A DNA stretch of 64,000 bases from Rhizobium sp. 16-488-2b (GCF_017741815.1 NZ_JAGHMF010000020.1:124001-188000), one strand, 5' to 3'; shown: positions 33,459 through 43,246, counted from the stretch's first letter. The notes: generated by a model from the sequence alone, not told the origin. Made by a program: numbers and translations.

Positions 33459-34313
33459 CTAGATGCGCTGGAACACGGTGTTGGAAACCTGCTTCAGGGG
33501 CAGGTCGATACCGGTGATGGATTCGGAGTGGCCGATGAACATGTAGCCACCCGGCAGGAGCCGCGCGCATAAGCGCTCCAGAACGCCCGATTGCGTCGGC
33601 TTGTCGAAGTAGATCAGCACGTTGCGGCAGAAGATCATGTGCATCCCCTCGCCAACAGGATAGTTCTCGTCCATCAGGTTCATGCGCGCGAAGCCGACGC
33701 GGCTGCGCAGATCGGCCGAGATGCGGACCTCGCGGCGATCCTTCTGCTTGGCCACCATCACATATTTCCGCTGCAGCTCGCGCGGCACCGGATGCACCAG
33801 ATCCTCGGAATAGATGCCCCGCCGCGCCGTCGCCAGCACGTCGGTGCTGAGATCGGTCGCGAGAATGCTGTAGTTGAGGTCGCGCCGGTCGGCGACGAAC
33901 TCTTCGAGCACCATGGCCATCGTATAGGGTTCGGCCCCCGTGGAGCAGGCGGAACTCCAGGTGCGTATCGTGCGGACACCGCTCGATACCAGCGCTGGAA
34001 GCGCCACCTGCTGCATGTATTCGAAGTGGCGCGCCTCGCGGAAGAAGTCGGTCTTGTTCGTCGTCACCGCGTCGATCAGATAGACCGTCTCCTGTTCCAG
34101 CCCGTCATCGTGAAACAGGAAGTCGCAATAGTCGTCGAAGGTCGCGTGCTGCGTTGCCCGCAGCCGGCGGCGAAGCCGGCCTTCGAGCATCGTCAGCTTC
34201 GTCGGCGGCATCTTGATGCCGCTATAGTCATAGATGAACTGTGCAAGCTTCTCGAAATTCCGCTTGCTGATCCTGTCGCCCACCATCTGGGTCTCAACGG
34301 CAGCCATGCTCAT
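33459..34313 (-). CDS. cheR: Chemotaxis protein methyltransferase CheR
   Basis: 284 residues. The N-terminal helical CheR_N domain (YDYSGIKMPPTKLTMLEGRLRRRL) precedes the SAM-binding domain with TWSSACSTGAEPYTMAM and the EDLVHPVPRELQRKY segment; CRNVLIYFDKPTQ is the family hallmark. It transfers methyl groups from S-adenosylmethionine to receptor glutamates. No C-terminal TPR extension is present. It sits between the distal cheW and cheB. Confidence 0.95.
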   Translation of the reverse strand: MSMAAVETQMVGDRISKRNFEKLAQFIYDYSGIKMPPTKLTMLEGRLRRRLRATQHATFDDYCDFLFHDDGLEQETVYLIDAVTTNKTDFFREARHFEYMQQVALPALVSSGVRTIRTWSSACSTGAEPYTMAMVLEEFVADRRDLNYSILATDLSTDVLATARRGIYSEDLVHPVPRELQRKYVMVAKQKDRREVRISADLRSRVGFARMNLMDENYPVGEGMHMIFCRNVLIYFDKPTQSGVLERLCARLLPGGYMFIGHSESITGIDLPLKQVSNTVFQRI

Positions 34314-34339
34314 AAGTCAAAATACTCCAGCGTGTCCGC

Positions 34340-34816
34340 TCAGGCGGCCGATTGCAGGGCGGAGGCATCCTCGCGCGACAGAAGCCGCGCGAGATCGACG
34401 ATGACGACGAAGCCGGTTTCCCGGCGCACGACGCCGGAAATGTAGTCCGAGCGCCAGCGCACGCCGATGTCAGGCGCCGCCTCGATCTGATCGTTGCGGA
34501 ACGGCGTGACCTCGAAGACCCGGTCTGCGACGAGGCCGAGCGTGAGCAACCGGCTCTCCATCGGGATATCGAGCACGAGAACCCGCGTATGCGAGGTCGG
34601 AACCGTCTTCGACATGCCGAGCTTCAGCCTGAGATCGATGGTCGGGACGCCCTGGCCGCGCACGTCGCGCAGGCCAAGGAGATAGTCGGGACCATTCGGG
34701 ATCTTGAAGGCCTCGGCATAGTCGAGGATCTCGCGAACCACCTCCACAGGCACGGCGAAGATTTCCTCGCCGAGGCTGAAGGTGACGAACTGCGCTTCCT
34801 GGGAGGTGGTTGCCAT
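34340..34816 (-). CDS. cheW: Chemotaxis coupling protein CheW (distal copy)
   Basis: 158 residues from MATTSQEAQFVTFSLGEEIFAVPV. The CheW double-barrel pattern is clear: EILDYAEAFKIPNGPDYLLGLRDVRGQGVPTIDLR. It bridges receptors and CheA in signalling arrays. Only one base separates its start from the stop of the upstream mcp gene, so it is co-transcribed. A second, diverged cheW lies upstream in the operon. Confidence 0.94.
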   Translation of the reverse strand: MATTSQEAQFVTFSLGEEIFAVPVEVVREILDYAEAFKIPNGPDYLLGLRDVRGQGVPTIDLRLKLGMSKTVPTSHTRVLVLDIPMESRLLTLGLVADRVFEVTPFRNDQIEAAPDIGVRWRSDYISGVVRRETGFVVIVDLARLLSREDASALQSAA

Positions 34817-34817
34817 A

Positions 34818-36626
34818 TTATGCGCTTTCCTTGAAATCGGCGTCGCCGTCATCGGGTCCGCCCATGGCCATGTCGAGTGCGAAGCCCTTGGCGCGCGCCT
34901 GCTGCGCCGAGACCGAGTTGGCCACCGGCTTGGATGCAGGCTTGCGGGCGGCTGCGGGTGCCGGGCTGCGCACGCTGATGCGGGCGGCGGGTTTACGGTT
35001 ATCGCGGCTGCCGGCCATGTCGACCTTGAAGAAGGCGATCGAGGTCTGCAGTTCTTCGGCCTGGCTCGCAAGTTCTTCCGAGGTCGCCGACATCTCTTCC
35101 GATGCCCCGGCATTCTGCTGGGTCACCTTGTCGAGCTGCTGGATCGCTTCATTGATCTGCGAGGCACCGATGTCCTGCTCGCGGCAGGCAGCGCTGATCT
35201 CGGAGACCAGTTCCGCCGTCTTGCGGATGTCAGGAACCAGACGACCAAGCATATCGCCGGCTTCGCTGGCGGCCTTGACGGTATCGCCCGACATGGCGCT
35301 GATTTCAGCCGCTGCCGACTGGCTGCGCTCTGCAAGCTTGCGCACTTCGGAAGCAACGACAGCAAAGCCCTTGCCATGCTCGCCGGCACGCGCTGCCTCG
35401 ACGGCGGCGTTTAGCGCAAGCAGGTCGGTCTGACGAGCGATTTCCTGGACGATGCTGATCTTTTCGGCGATCGTGCGCATGGCCTCGACGGCGCGGGTCA
35501 CAGCGTCACCGGAAGCCTCCGCATCCTTGGCGGACTGGCGCGCGATCTTCTCGGTCTGGGCTGCGTTATCGGCGTTCTGCTTGATGTTGGCCGCCATCTC
35601 TTCCATCGAAGCGGACGCTTCTTCAGCCGATGCTGCCTGTTCGGTCGCGCCTTGCGAGACCTGCTCGGAGCTCGCCGACAGTTCCTGGCTACCGGAGGAG
35701 ACGTTTTCGGCGGCCGCGATCGCATCGGCGACGACGCCGCGCAGACGCTCCACCATCTGCTCCAGCGCGAGACCGAGCGTATCCTTGTCCGACAGCGGCT
35801 TCGGCGCAACCGTCAGGTCACCGTTCGAAATCTGCGTGGCGATGTTGGCCGTGTTGCGCAGGTTTGCGGTCATGACGTTCAGCGTGTCGACCAGATCCTT
35901 GATCTCGTCGTTTGTCCTGACGAGAACGTCCTGGTCGAGATCGCCGATGGCAACTGCGCTGACGGCGGCCTTCGCCTTGTTGAGACCGGCGCTGATGCCG
36001 AGCGCGATCCAAAGAGCAGCGGCGATAGCGATCAAAAGTGCGACACCGGCAACGGCGAAGATGAAATTGCGGGTATTGGCGTACTGCGCGCTCGTGTCTT
36101 CGTCGGCCTGCTGCATGGCGGCACGGTTAGCGTCGATCCGAGCCTGGGTCAGCGTTTCGATGTCGTCGACAATCGTACGACCTTCGCCCGTGGCCAGACG
36201 AACGGCTTCGGCGCCGTTACCATCCTGGGCGAGCTGGTGAATGTGATCATCGAGCGCATAGAGCTTCGTCTCCAGCTCCGCGACATCCTGCCAGCCCTTC
36301 TTGGCGGCTTCGCTGGTGTTGTTGTCGATAAGCCACTGACGGGTCTCGGAGAACTGCTTGCGGTTGGTGTTGCTCGCGTCGATATATTTGGCGACGTCCT
36401 CGGGCTTCGTGGCGGTTGCCATGTTCATCTGCGCACGAACGATGCGAAGCTGGAAGTTGCCGAGATTCTGTGCCTGCTCAAGACGCTTGGCCGGTCCGGC
36501 GATCACATCGCTGATCGCGTTGTTGAGATTGGAGAGGCTGTAGATGCCGTAGCCGGCAGTCGCCAGAAGCAGAACGATCATCAGGCCAAAGGCGATGGCC
36601 AGTTTCAATTTGATGGTAAACCGCAT
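34818..36626 (-). CDS. Methyl-accepting chemotaxis protein with two HAMP-like units
   Basis: 602 residues from MRFTIKLKLAIAFGLMIVLL. Two transmembrane helices (about 10-30 and 190-215) frame a helical periplasmic sensor domain of some 155 residues. Two HAMP-like units follow, the first with IGDLDQDVLVRTNDEI and the second with NGDLTVAPKPLSDKD. The signalling domain holds QEIARQTDLLALNAAVEAAR and GKGFAVVASEVRKLAERS. The tail ends in DADFKESA. The ligand is unknown. It is the last of three tandem mcp genes with nearly identical signalling domains. Confidence 0.93.
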   Translation of the reverse strand: MRFTIKLKLAIAFGLMIVLLLATAGYGIYSLSNLNNAISDVIAGPAKRLEQAQNLGNFQLRIVRAQMNMATATKPEDVAKYIDASNTNRKQFSETRQWLIDNNTSEAAKKGWQDVAELETKLYALDDHIHQLAQDGNGAEAVRLATGEGRTIVDDIETLTQARIDANRAAMQQADEDTSAQYANTRNFIFAVAGVALLIAIAAALWIALGISAGLNKAKAAVSAVAIGDLDQDVLVRTNDEIKDLVDTLNVMTANLRNTANIATQISNGDLTVAPKPLSDKDTLGLALEQMVERLRGVVADAIAAAENVSSGSQELSASSEQVSQGATEQAASAEEASASMEEMAANIKQNADNAAQTEKIARQSAKDAEASGDAVTRAVEAMRTIAEKISIVQEIARQTDLLALNAAVEAARAGEHGKGFAVVASEVRKLAERSQSAAAEISAMSGDTVKAASEAGDMLGRLVPDIRKTAELVSEISAACREQDIGASQINEAIQQLDKVTQQNAGASEEMSATSEELASQAEELQTSIAFFKVDMAGSRDNRKPAARISVRSPAPAAARKPASKPVANSVSAQQARAKGFALDMAMGGPDDGDADFKESA

Positions 36627-36770
36627 TTCTTCATGTCCTTGAAATCGCAGTATTGAAGACGCCGCCATTGGAGAAAATGGTGGCAAGACAGGCGCAGGAA
36701 GACTGTACATCCACCCTTCTGCGATCTCCGGAATCCGGATATTTCAACCGACGTATTCACACTTCGGGTT

Positions 36771-36799
36771 GTCGCACCGCGCTACCGGCTCGGTGCGAC
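36771..36799 (-). terminator. Hairpin between the second and third mcp genes
   Basis: GTCGCACCG/CGGTGCGAC stem without a good T tract; a partial terminator or a processing/stability element within the operon. Confidence 0.4.
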
Positions 36800-36809
36800 G
36801 AAACTTAAA

Positions 36810-38747
36810 TCAAGCGCTTTCGAGAAAATCGTCGCCGCCGGCGTCAGGGCCACCCATCGACATGTCGAGAGCAAACCCCTTGGCGCGCGCCTGCTGGGCC
36901 GAGACCGAGCGGACGCTGAAATTCTTGTTGCCAGCCGCCGTCGGGCGGGTGGCGCCGGCCTGGGCAGACCGTGTCGCGGCGGGCTTGGCTGCAACGGTCC
37001 GGACGCCTGCCCGCATGCCCGACATGTCGACCTTGAAGAAGGCGATCGAGGCCTGAAGCTCCTCGGCCTGCGCCGCGAGCTCTTCGGAGGTCGCAGACAT
37101 CTGCTCGGAGGCACCGGCATTCTGCTGGGTCACCTTGTCGAGCTGCTGGATCGCCTCATTGATCTGCGAGGCGCCAATATCCTGTTCGCGGCAGGCAGCA
37201 CTGATCTCGGAGACGAGCTCAGCGGTCTTGCGAATGTCAGGAACCAAGCGACCAAGCATGTCGCCCGCTTCGCTCGCCACCTTCACCGTATCGCCCGACA
37301 TGGCGCTGATCTCGGCTGCGGCCGACTGGCTGCGCTCGGCAAGCTTACGGACCTCGGAAGCGACCACCGCAAAACCCTTGCCATGCTCGCCGGCACGCGC
37401 TGCCTCGACGGCGGCGTTGAGTGCGAGCAAATCGGTCTGGCGTGCGATTTCCTGGACGATTACGATCTTGTCGGCGATCGTGCGCATGGCGATCACGGCG
37501 CGGGTAACCGCCGCACCGCTCTCCTCGGCATCCTTTGCCGACTGGCGCGCGATCTTCTCGGTCTGCGCGGCGTTGTCGGCGTTCTGCTTGATGTTGGCGG
37601 CCATCTCTTCCATCGAAGCCGAAGCCTCTTCGGCGGACGCTGCCTGTTCACTCGCCCCCTGCGACACCTGCTCGGAGCTGGCGGACAGTTCCTGGCTGCC
37701 TGCGGAGACGTTTTCGGAAGCCGAAAGCGCATCGGCGACGACGCCGCGCAACCGCTCGACCATCTGCTCCAGCGCGATGCCGAGCGTGTCCTTGTCCGAC
37801 AGCGGCTTCGGCGAAACGGTCAGGTCGCCATTTGCGATACGGTCGGCGATCGCAGACGTGGCGCGCAGATTGGTGACCATGTCCTTCATGGCGATGCCGA
37901 GAACGTCCTTCTCCGAAAGCGGGCGCGGATCGATGGAGAGGTCGCCCTGCGCCACCTGGTCGGCAATTCCGGCTGTCTGGCGCAGATTGGCGGTCATCAC
38001 GTTGATCGTGTCGACGAGATCCTTGATCTCGTCATTGCTCTTGATCTCAATGTTCTGGTTGAGATCGCCGATCGCCACCGCGTCGGCAACCGTCTTCACC
38101 TTGCGCAGACCCGAGCTGATCGTCGTTGCGATCCAGATGGTCGCGCCGATGGCGATGACGAGCGCGACACCCGCCACGATCAACAGCATCATGAAGGTCG
38201 TGTCATAGGTCTTGTCTCCCACCGCATCGGCGTCGGCAACAGCCTGCTTGGTCAGCGCCGTCAGCGCGGCGGTCATGCCATCAAGCTTCTGGCGCGCGGC
38301 GACACCGTCAGTCTCGTTGAGCTGCAGGCCCATCTCTTTCTGGCCCGAGGTCATTAGGCCGCGAATGCGGTCGTTCAGCCCGACATACCCCGTCCAGAAC
38401 TCGCGGATCTGCTTCCACTCGTCCTTGAATTCCGGCGGCGCGTCATGCTCGCCCTCGTCGAGCGCCTTTTCGAATGCCCCACGTTCCGCATCGATCGCGG
38501 CGTTTGCCCGGGATACGAATTCGGGCCTGTCAGCGACAAGCAGGTCGCCCACCGCAAGACCAAGACCATCGAAAGCGGATGTCAGGCTGCTGGCGTAATG
38601 ATCCTGCTCTACCGGACCTTCCAGGAGCTCGTTGCGCAGCGTGTTCATCGTTTGCAGGCCATGGATACCCAGTCCAACGGCGCCGATGATCAGCAAAATC
38701 AGCAGTGAAAAAGCAAATGATAGTTTGAGCTTGAGCGTAATGCGCAT
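36810..38747 (-). CDS. Methyl-accepting chemotaxis protein with three HAMP-like units
   Basis: 645 residues from MRITLKLKLSFAFSLLILL. Transmembrane helices at about 10-30 and 184-210 flank a periplasmic helical sensor. Three HAMP-like units then follow in a row (about 208-257, 258-297 and 298-336), each with a GDL turn: IGDLNQN, QGDLSID, NGDLTVS. The MCP signalling domain has the invariant hairpin QTDLLALNAAVEAARAGE. The C-terminus ends in GDDFLESA. Poly-HAMP arrays convert signal step by step. The sensor differs from those of the neighbours while the signalling domain is nearly identical. Confidence 0.93.
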   Translation of the reverse strand: MRITLKLKLSFAFSLLILLIIGAVGLGIHGLQTMNTLRNELLEGPVEQDHYASSLTSAFDGLGLAVGDLLVADRPEFVSRANAAIDAERGAFEKALDEGEHDAPPEFKDEWKQIREFWTGYVGLNDRIRGLMTSGQKEMGLQLNETDGVAARQKLDGMTAALTALTKQAVADADAVGDKTYDTTFMMLLIVAGVALVIAIGATIWIATTISSGLRKVKTVADAVAIGDLNQNIEIKSNDEIKDLVDTINVMTANLRQTAGIADQVAQGDLSIDPRPLSEKDVLGIAMKDMVTNLRATSAIADRIANGDLTVSPKPLSDKDTLGIALEQMVERLRGVVADALSASENVSAGSQELSASSEQVSQGASEQAASAEEASASMEEMAANIKQNADNAAQTEKIARQSAKDAEESGAAVTRAVIAMRTIADKIVIVQEIARQTDLLALNAAVEAARAGEHGKGFAVVASEVRKLAERSQSAAAEISAMSGDTVKVASEAGDMLGRLVPDIRKTAELVSEISAACREQDIGASQINEAIQQLDKVTQQNAGASEQMSATSEELAAQAEELQASIAFFKVDMSGMRAGVRTVAAKPAATRSAQAGATRPTAAGNKNFSVRSVSAQQARAKGFALDMSMGGPDAGGDDFLESA

Positions 38748-38914
38748 GTGAAAACTCCGGCCTTTGAAAATCGCTGGGTGAAACCGCGGTGGCGATCTGC
38801 GAGGATTCCGATCATCCAGGCGATTTCGGAAATAAGATGGGAGCTTGCATCCGCTCATGGCCGGCGGCTGTCGCGCGCCTTGCCTCCAACGATCCATTCG
38901 TTGGCAGTCTTGAT

Positions 38915-38940
38915 GTCGTGGCCGGTCATCCGGCCACGAC
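38915..38940 (-). terminator. Strong hairpin after the first mcp gene of the operon
   Basis: Perfect 11-bp stem GTCGTGGCCGG/CCGGCCACGAC with a 4-base loop, 12 bases after the stop at 38952. There is no T run behind it, so attenuation or RNA-end stabilisation is as likely as termination. Confidence 0.45.
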
Positions 38941-38951
38941 ATGTTTCTTGA

Positions 38952-40643
38952 TCACGCGCTTTCGCGGAAATCGTCGTCGCTGGCGTCAGGACCTCCCATC
39001 GACATGTCGAGAGCAAAGCCCTTGGCACGCGCCTGCTGGGCGGCGACCGAGCGAGTATTGACGTTCTTGTTGCTGGCCACGGTCGGCCGTGCGGCAGGAG
39101 CCTTGGCGGCCGGCTTGGCCGCAGGCTTCTTGAAGACGACCTTGCTGCCCGCGCCGTCGACCTTGAAGAAGGCGATCGAGGCCTGAAGTTCCTCGGCCTG
39201 CGCCGCGAGTTCTTCAGAGGTCGCCGACATCTGCTCGGAAGCACCGGCGTTCTGCTGCGTCACCTTGTCGAGCTGCTGGATCGCTTCGTTAATCTGGGCA
39301 GCACCGATATCCTGCTCGCGGCAAGCGGCGCTGATCTCGGAGACGAGCTCGGCTGTCTTGCGGATATCGGGAACCAGGCGGCCAAGCATATCGCCGGCAT
39401 TGCTGGCGGCCTTGACCGTATCGCCAGACATGGCGCTGATCTCGGCGGCGGCGGACTGGCTGCGCTCGGCAAGCTTGCGAACTTCGGAAGCCACGACCGC
39501 GAAGCCCTTGCCATGTTCGCCGGCACGCGCTGCCTCTACGGCGGCGTTGAGTGCGAGCAGATCGGTCTGGCGTGCGATTTCCTGTACGATGACGATCTTG
39601 TCGGCGATGGTGCGCATGGCTTCCACGGCACGGCTGACGGCAGCGCCGCTTTCTTCCGCGTCCTTGGCCGACTGGCGAGCGATCTTCTCGGTCTGCGCGG
39701 CGTTATCGGCGTTCTGCTTGATATTGGCGGCCATTTCTTCCATCGAAGCCGAAGCTTCTTCAGCCGACGCCGCCTGCTCGGTCGCGCCCTGCGAGACCTG
39801 CTCGGAGCTGGCGGAGAGTTCCTGGCTGCCGGCCGAGACGTTCTCGGAAGCCGAGAGCGCGTCGCCGACCACACCGCGAAGACGCTCGATCATCACGTTG
39901 ACGTTGCCCAGCAGTTCGCCGATCTCGTCGCGATTGGTGATTTCGGCCATCTTCGTGAGGTCACCCTCGGCGACTTCGCGCACCACGTTGTTGGCGCGGT
40001 TCAGGCCCTTGGAGATGGTGCTTGCAATCCAGAAGGCGGTGATGGCGGCAAACAGGAAGGCAGCGACGACGGCGATGATCATCGTCAGGCGGGTCGCCTG
40101 ATAGCTTGCTTCCGCATCATCATCGGCAACGCTCATGCGCTCTTTCTCGAGCTTGAGGATTTCCGCAAGCGCCGTATCGATCTGGTTGGCCGCAGCACGT
40201 GCCGTGGTCACGGAGACGTTGTTGGCGGCTTCGGCGTTACCGGCCTTCACGAATTCACGGATTTGGTCGTCGGCCTGGAAGAACTGCTTCGATAGCTCCG
40301 AAACCTGTTCCCACCGCGGGCGGCCCTGTTCGGTAGCGATCTGCAGCACCGATGCCAGCGCCTGCGTGAATTCCTTGCGCCCGACATCGCCCTTGGCGAT
40401 GGAATTGTTCACTTCGGCCGCGTCCTTGGCCATCAGCAGGTTCTTCTGCTGCCGGATCGCTTCGAGCTGGCCGATGTTGATGGTCTGCGCCAGTTCCAGG
40501 CGCGCCGCCGGGCCGGCCAGCACGGCGCCGATGGAATCATTCAGACCGCTGAGGCTGATGATCGAATAGGTCGATGTGCCCAGCAACATGAGGATGATGA
40601 AGGCAAATGCCGACACCAGTTTCGTCTTGATCGTCAATCGCAT
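38952..40643 (-). CDS. Methyl-accepting chemotaxis protein with one HAMP unit
   Basis: 563 residues from MRLTIKTKLVSAFAFIILML. Two transmembrane helices (about 8-30 and 190-212) frame a periplasmic four-helix-like sensor rich in Ala/Glu/Gln. A single HAMP (EGDLTKMAEITNRDEIG) leads to the signalling domain with the same hairpin as its neighbours. The tail ends in DDDFRESA. It follows cheW closely (30 bases) and is the first receptor gene in the operon. Ligand unknown. Confidence 0.93.
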   Translation of the reverse strand: MRLTIKTKLVSAFAFIILMLLGTSTYSIISLSGLNDSIGAVLAGPAARLELAQTINIGQLEAIRQQKNLLMAKDAAEVNNSIAKGDVGRKEFTQALASVLQIATEQGRPRWEQVSELSKQFFQADDQIREFVKAGNAEAANNVSVTTARAAANQIDTALAEILKLEKERMSVADDDAEASYQATRLTMIIAVVAAFLFAAITAFWIASTISKGLNRANNVVREVAEGDLTKMAEITNRDEIGELLGNVNVMIERLRGVVGDALSASENVSAGSQELSASSEQVSQGATEQAASAEEASASMEEMAANIKQNADNAAQTEKIARQSAKDAEESGAAVSRAVEAMRTIADKIVIVQEIARQTDLLALNAAVEAARAGEHGKGFAVVASEVRKLAERSQSAAAEISAMSGDTVKAASNAGDMLGRLVPDIRKTAELVSEISAACREQDIGAAQINEAIQQLDKVTQQNAGASEQMSATSEELAAQAEELQASIAFFKVDGAGSKVVFKKPAAKPAAKAPAARPTVASNKNVNTRSVAAQQARAKGFALDMSMGGPDASDDDFRESA

Positions 40644-40673
40644 CTCTAACCCCTTACCCCTCGATGACGCAGC

Positions 40674-41174
40674 CTAAACGGCGGTCGATGTCTCGTGTCG
40701 TGAAGAAAACAGTGCCTGCAGATTGGGCAGGATGATGAACTCGCCCCCGCGCTTCACCAGGCAGTTGATGTAGTCGGCGCGCCAGCGCATGCCGACGCTC
40801 GGTGGCGGTTCGCTGGCTGCCCGTGCCAGCGTCGTCACCTCGTTCACTTTGTCTGTACGCAGGCCGACCAGCGTCGCCTCGCCATCGAGATCGACCTCGA
40901 TGACAATGATGCGGCTGTCGATCGTCGCTTCCGTGCCGTCCATGCCGAAGGCCAGGCGAAGGTCCGCCAGCGGAATGACCTTGCCGCGAAAATTGATGAC
41001 GCTGGCGACGAAGGGCTGCGCCCCCGGCACCGCCGTCTCGGGTAGCAGGTCCAGGATTTCCTGGACGATGACCGCTTCGAGCGCGAAGGTCTCGCCGTTC
41101 ATGTCGAAAGTCAGGACCTCGACTTCGTCGGCATAGTTCCAATGATGGTCGATCTTCTCGGCTGCCGCGCTCAT
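40674..41174 (-). CDS. cheW: Chemotaxis coupling protein CheW (proximal copy)
   Basis: 166 residues. It starts MSAAAEKIDHHWNYADEVEVL, an N-terminal extension of about 15 residues not in the other copy, followed by CheW core segments EILDLLPETAVPG, NFRGKVIPLADLR and VGMRWRADYINCLV. Its ATG overlaps the cheA stop by four bases, so translation is coupled. It probably forms the CheA-CheW core with the receptor genes that follow. Confidence 0.94.
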   Translation of the reverse strand: MSAAAEKIDHHWNYADEVEVLTFDMNGETFALEAVIVQEILDLLPETAVPGAQPFVASVINFRGKVIPLADLRLAFGMDGTEATIDSRIIVIEVDLDGEATLVGLRTDKVNEVTTLARAASEPPPSVGMRWRADYINCLVKRGGEFIILPNLQALFSSRHETSTAV

Positions 41175-43246
41175 CCTGCCACCCGCATCTGTGTTTCCTG
41201 TTGCTGACCGGCGGCCACGAGATGGCCGACGTCGAGAATGAGGGCGACGCTGCCGTCGCCGAGAATGGTGGCGCCCGAGAAGGTGGACACGTCGTTGTGC
41301 AGCTTCGACATCGACTTGATGACCGTCTGGTGATCGCCGATGATCTGGTCGACCACCAAGCCGACACGCTCCGTGCCGGTGGAGATGACCACGACCTTCT
41401 GGTGCACGTCGGGCTTGGTGCCGGTGCGGAAGAGATCGCGAAGTCTCAGGAACGGCACGAGGCTGTCACGCAGCGAGATGAAGCTGCGGCCGCGCGAACG
41501 CAGGTCCTCTTCCAGCGACAGCTCCAGGCACTCCTCGACAGCCGACAGCGGAATGACGTAGCTGCCATTGCCGACCCGCACGAGCAGGCCGTCGATGATC
41601 GCAAGTGTCAGCGGAATGCGCAGCGACACTTCCGAACCCTGACCATTGAGGCTGGTGATGTCGATCGCGCCACGCAGCGCCTCGACCGTCTTCTTGACCA
41701 CATCCATGCCGACGCCACGACCGGAAAGATTGGTGATCGCCGCAGCCGTCGAGAAACCAGGCGCGAAGATCAGCTGCAGCAGCTCGGAATCGGTGAGCGG
41801 CTGGCCGGGCGCGATGAGGCCGGAGGATTCCGCCTTGGCGCGGACCCGATCTCGATTGATGCCGCGGCCGTCGTCCTTGATCGAGATGATCACCTCGCCG
41901 CCGGCCTGGCGTGCCGACAGCGTCACCGTGCCGGCTTCGCTCTTGCCTGCCGCCAGGCGCTCGGCCGGCGTTTCCAACCCGTGGTCGATCGAATTGCGCA
42001 CCAGATGCACCAGCGGATCGGCGAGACGCTCGATCACGGTCTTGTCGACCTCGGTGCTTTCGCCCTCGGTCACCAGCTCGATCACCTTGCCCGTTTCGCG
42101 GGCGAGATCGTGAACGAGACGGCGGAAGCGCGAAAACAGCGTCGCGACCGGCACCATGCGGAGCACCATCATCGTGTCGCGTAGTTCACCCGACAGGCGC
42201 TCGATTTCCTCAGACACCGAGCGCAGCGCGATATCGGCGCTGGCGCTCGCCAGCTGGCTGAGGCGCGACTGGGCGATGACGAGCTCGCCGACGCGGTCCA
42301 TCAGTTCATCGAGACGCTCGGCCGGAACGCGAACGTTTTCGGCAGCCTTCGCCTGGCGCTGGTCGGCCTGTGCTGCGCTCTCGCGCTTGGCGGGCACCGC
42401 CTCGACAGGCTTGAACTCGGGTGTGGCGAGAACTGCAGGCGCAGCCGCGACGGGCGCTGCGACAACTGGCTCAGCCTTGACCTCTGACACGACGGCAACT
42501 GGTTCAGCCTTGGCTTCCGGGGCGGCAGGAGCGCTGATCTCCTCGACCTCGAGCTCCATGTCGTCCATGACGAAGATGAACACGTCGTCGATCGCGGAGC
42601 GGTCCTGCGCGCTGGTGAGAACGACGTCCCAGGTGACGTAGAGATCGGTCGGAACCATCTCGTCGAGGACAGGAATGGCGGAGAGGTTGGCCTTGACGCT
42701 GCATTCGCCGAGGTCACGCAATTCGTCGAGCAGGCCGAGCGGATTGGTGCCGTTCGCCATCGAATTCGAGGGAAGGCTGAAGCGGATGCGCCAGGTGGTG
42801 GTCTTGGCGGCGGGAGCGGCGGAAGCGGCGACCGGGGCCGATTGAACAGCAGGAGTGGCAACGCCACCCGCTGTCTCGCCGACGGCGGCCTGAAGCTGGG
42901 CCAGCAACCGCTGGCCGGTGTCACCGTGATCGGCATCCGGCCGATCGACGAGAGCACGCATGTGATCCTGAGCGGCAAGCACGGCGGCGACGAGTTCGGC
43001 CGTTGCCGGCACCTCGCCCTTGCGAACCCGGTCGAACGCCGTTTCGCAATGATGCGTGAAGGCGGCCAGCGCATCGAAGCCGAACATCGAGCCCGAGCCC
43101 TTCAGCGTGTGAAGGCCACGGAAGACGGCATCGACGACGTCCTTGTCGTCGAGCTTGTGCGTCAGATCGAGAAGACCCGTCTCGATGGCTTCGAGGCATT
43201 CGGCCGCCTCGGTGCGAAAGACCGCTACAGGATCGAGAGAGCTCAT
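41171..43246 (-). CDS. cheA: Chemotaxis histidine kinase CheA
   Basis: 691 residues from MSSLDPVAVFRTEAAECLEA. P1 phosphotransfer domain with His46 in GLHTLKGSGSMFGFD. A Pro/Ala-rich linker and an H-kinase-associated segment (about 140-240, TTTWRIRFSLP) follow. P3 dimer helices are around 330-390 (VGELVIAQSRLSQL). The P4 kinase domain has the N box HLVRNSIDHGLE and G boxes DDGRGI and GRGVGMDVV, and the P5 CheW-like domain (about 555-690) ends in LILDVGHLV. It phosphorylates CheY and CheB in response to receptor state. It overlaps both cheY and cheW by four bases. Confidence 0.96.
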   Translation of the reverse strand: MSSLDPVAVFRTEAAECLEAIETGLLDLTHKLDDKDVVDAVFRGLHTLKGSGSMFGFDALAAFTHHCETAFDRVRKGEVPATAELVAAVLAAQDHMRALVDRPDADHGDTGQRLLAQLQAAVGETAGGVATPAVQSAPVAASAAPAAKTTTWRIRFSLPSNSMANGTNPLGLLDELRDLGECSVKANLSAIPVLDEMVPTDLYVTWDVVLTSAQDRSAIDDVFIFVMDDMELEVEEISAPAAPEAKAEPVAVVSEVKAEPVVAAPVAAAPAVLATPEFKPVEAVPAKRESAAQADQRQAKAAENVRVPAERLDELMDRVGELVIAQSRLSQLASASADIALRSVSEEIERLSGELRDTMMVLRMVPVATLFSRFRRLVHDLARETGKVIELVTEGESTEVDKTVIERLADPLVHLVRNSIDHGLETPAERLAAGKSEAGTVTLSARQAGGEVIISIKDDGRGINRDRVRAKAESSGLIAPGQPLTDSELLQLIFAPGFSTAAAITNLSGRGVGMDVVKKTVEALRGAIDITSLNGQGSEVSLRIPLTLAIIDGLLVRVGNGSYVIPLSAVEECLELSLEEDLRSRGRSFISLRDSLVPFLRLRDLFRTGTKPDVHQKVVVISTGTERVGLVVDQIIGDHQTVIKSMSKLHNDVSTFSGATILGDGSVALILDVGHLVAAGQQQETQMRVAG

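Noticed and set aside
38748..38942. Upstream extension of the three-HAMP receptor
   Set aside because: The extension lacks coding character and precedes the typical MRITLKLKL membrane start shared with the sister receptors.
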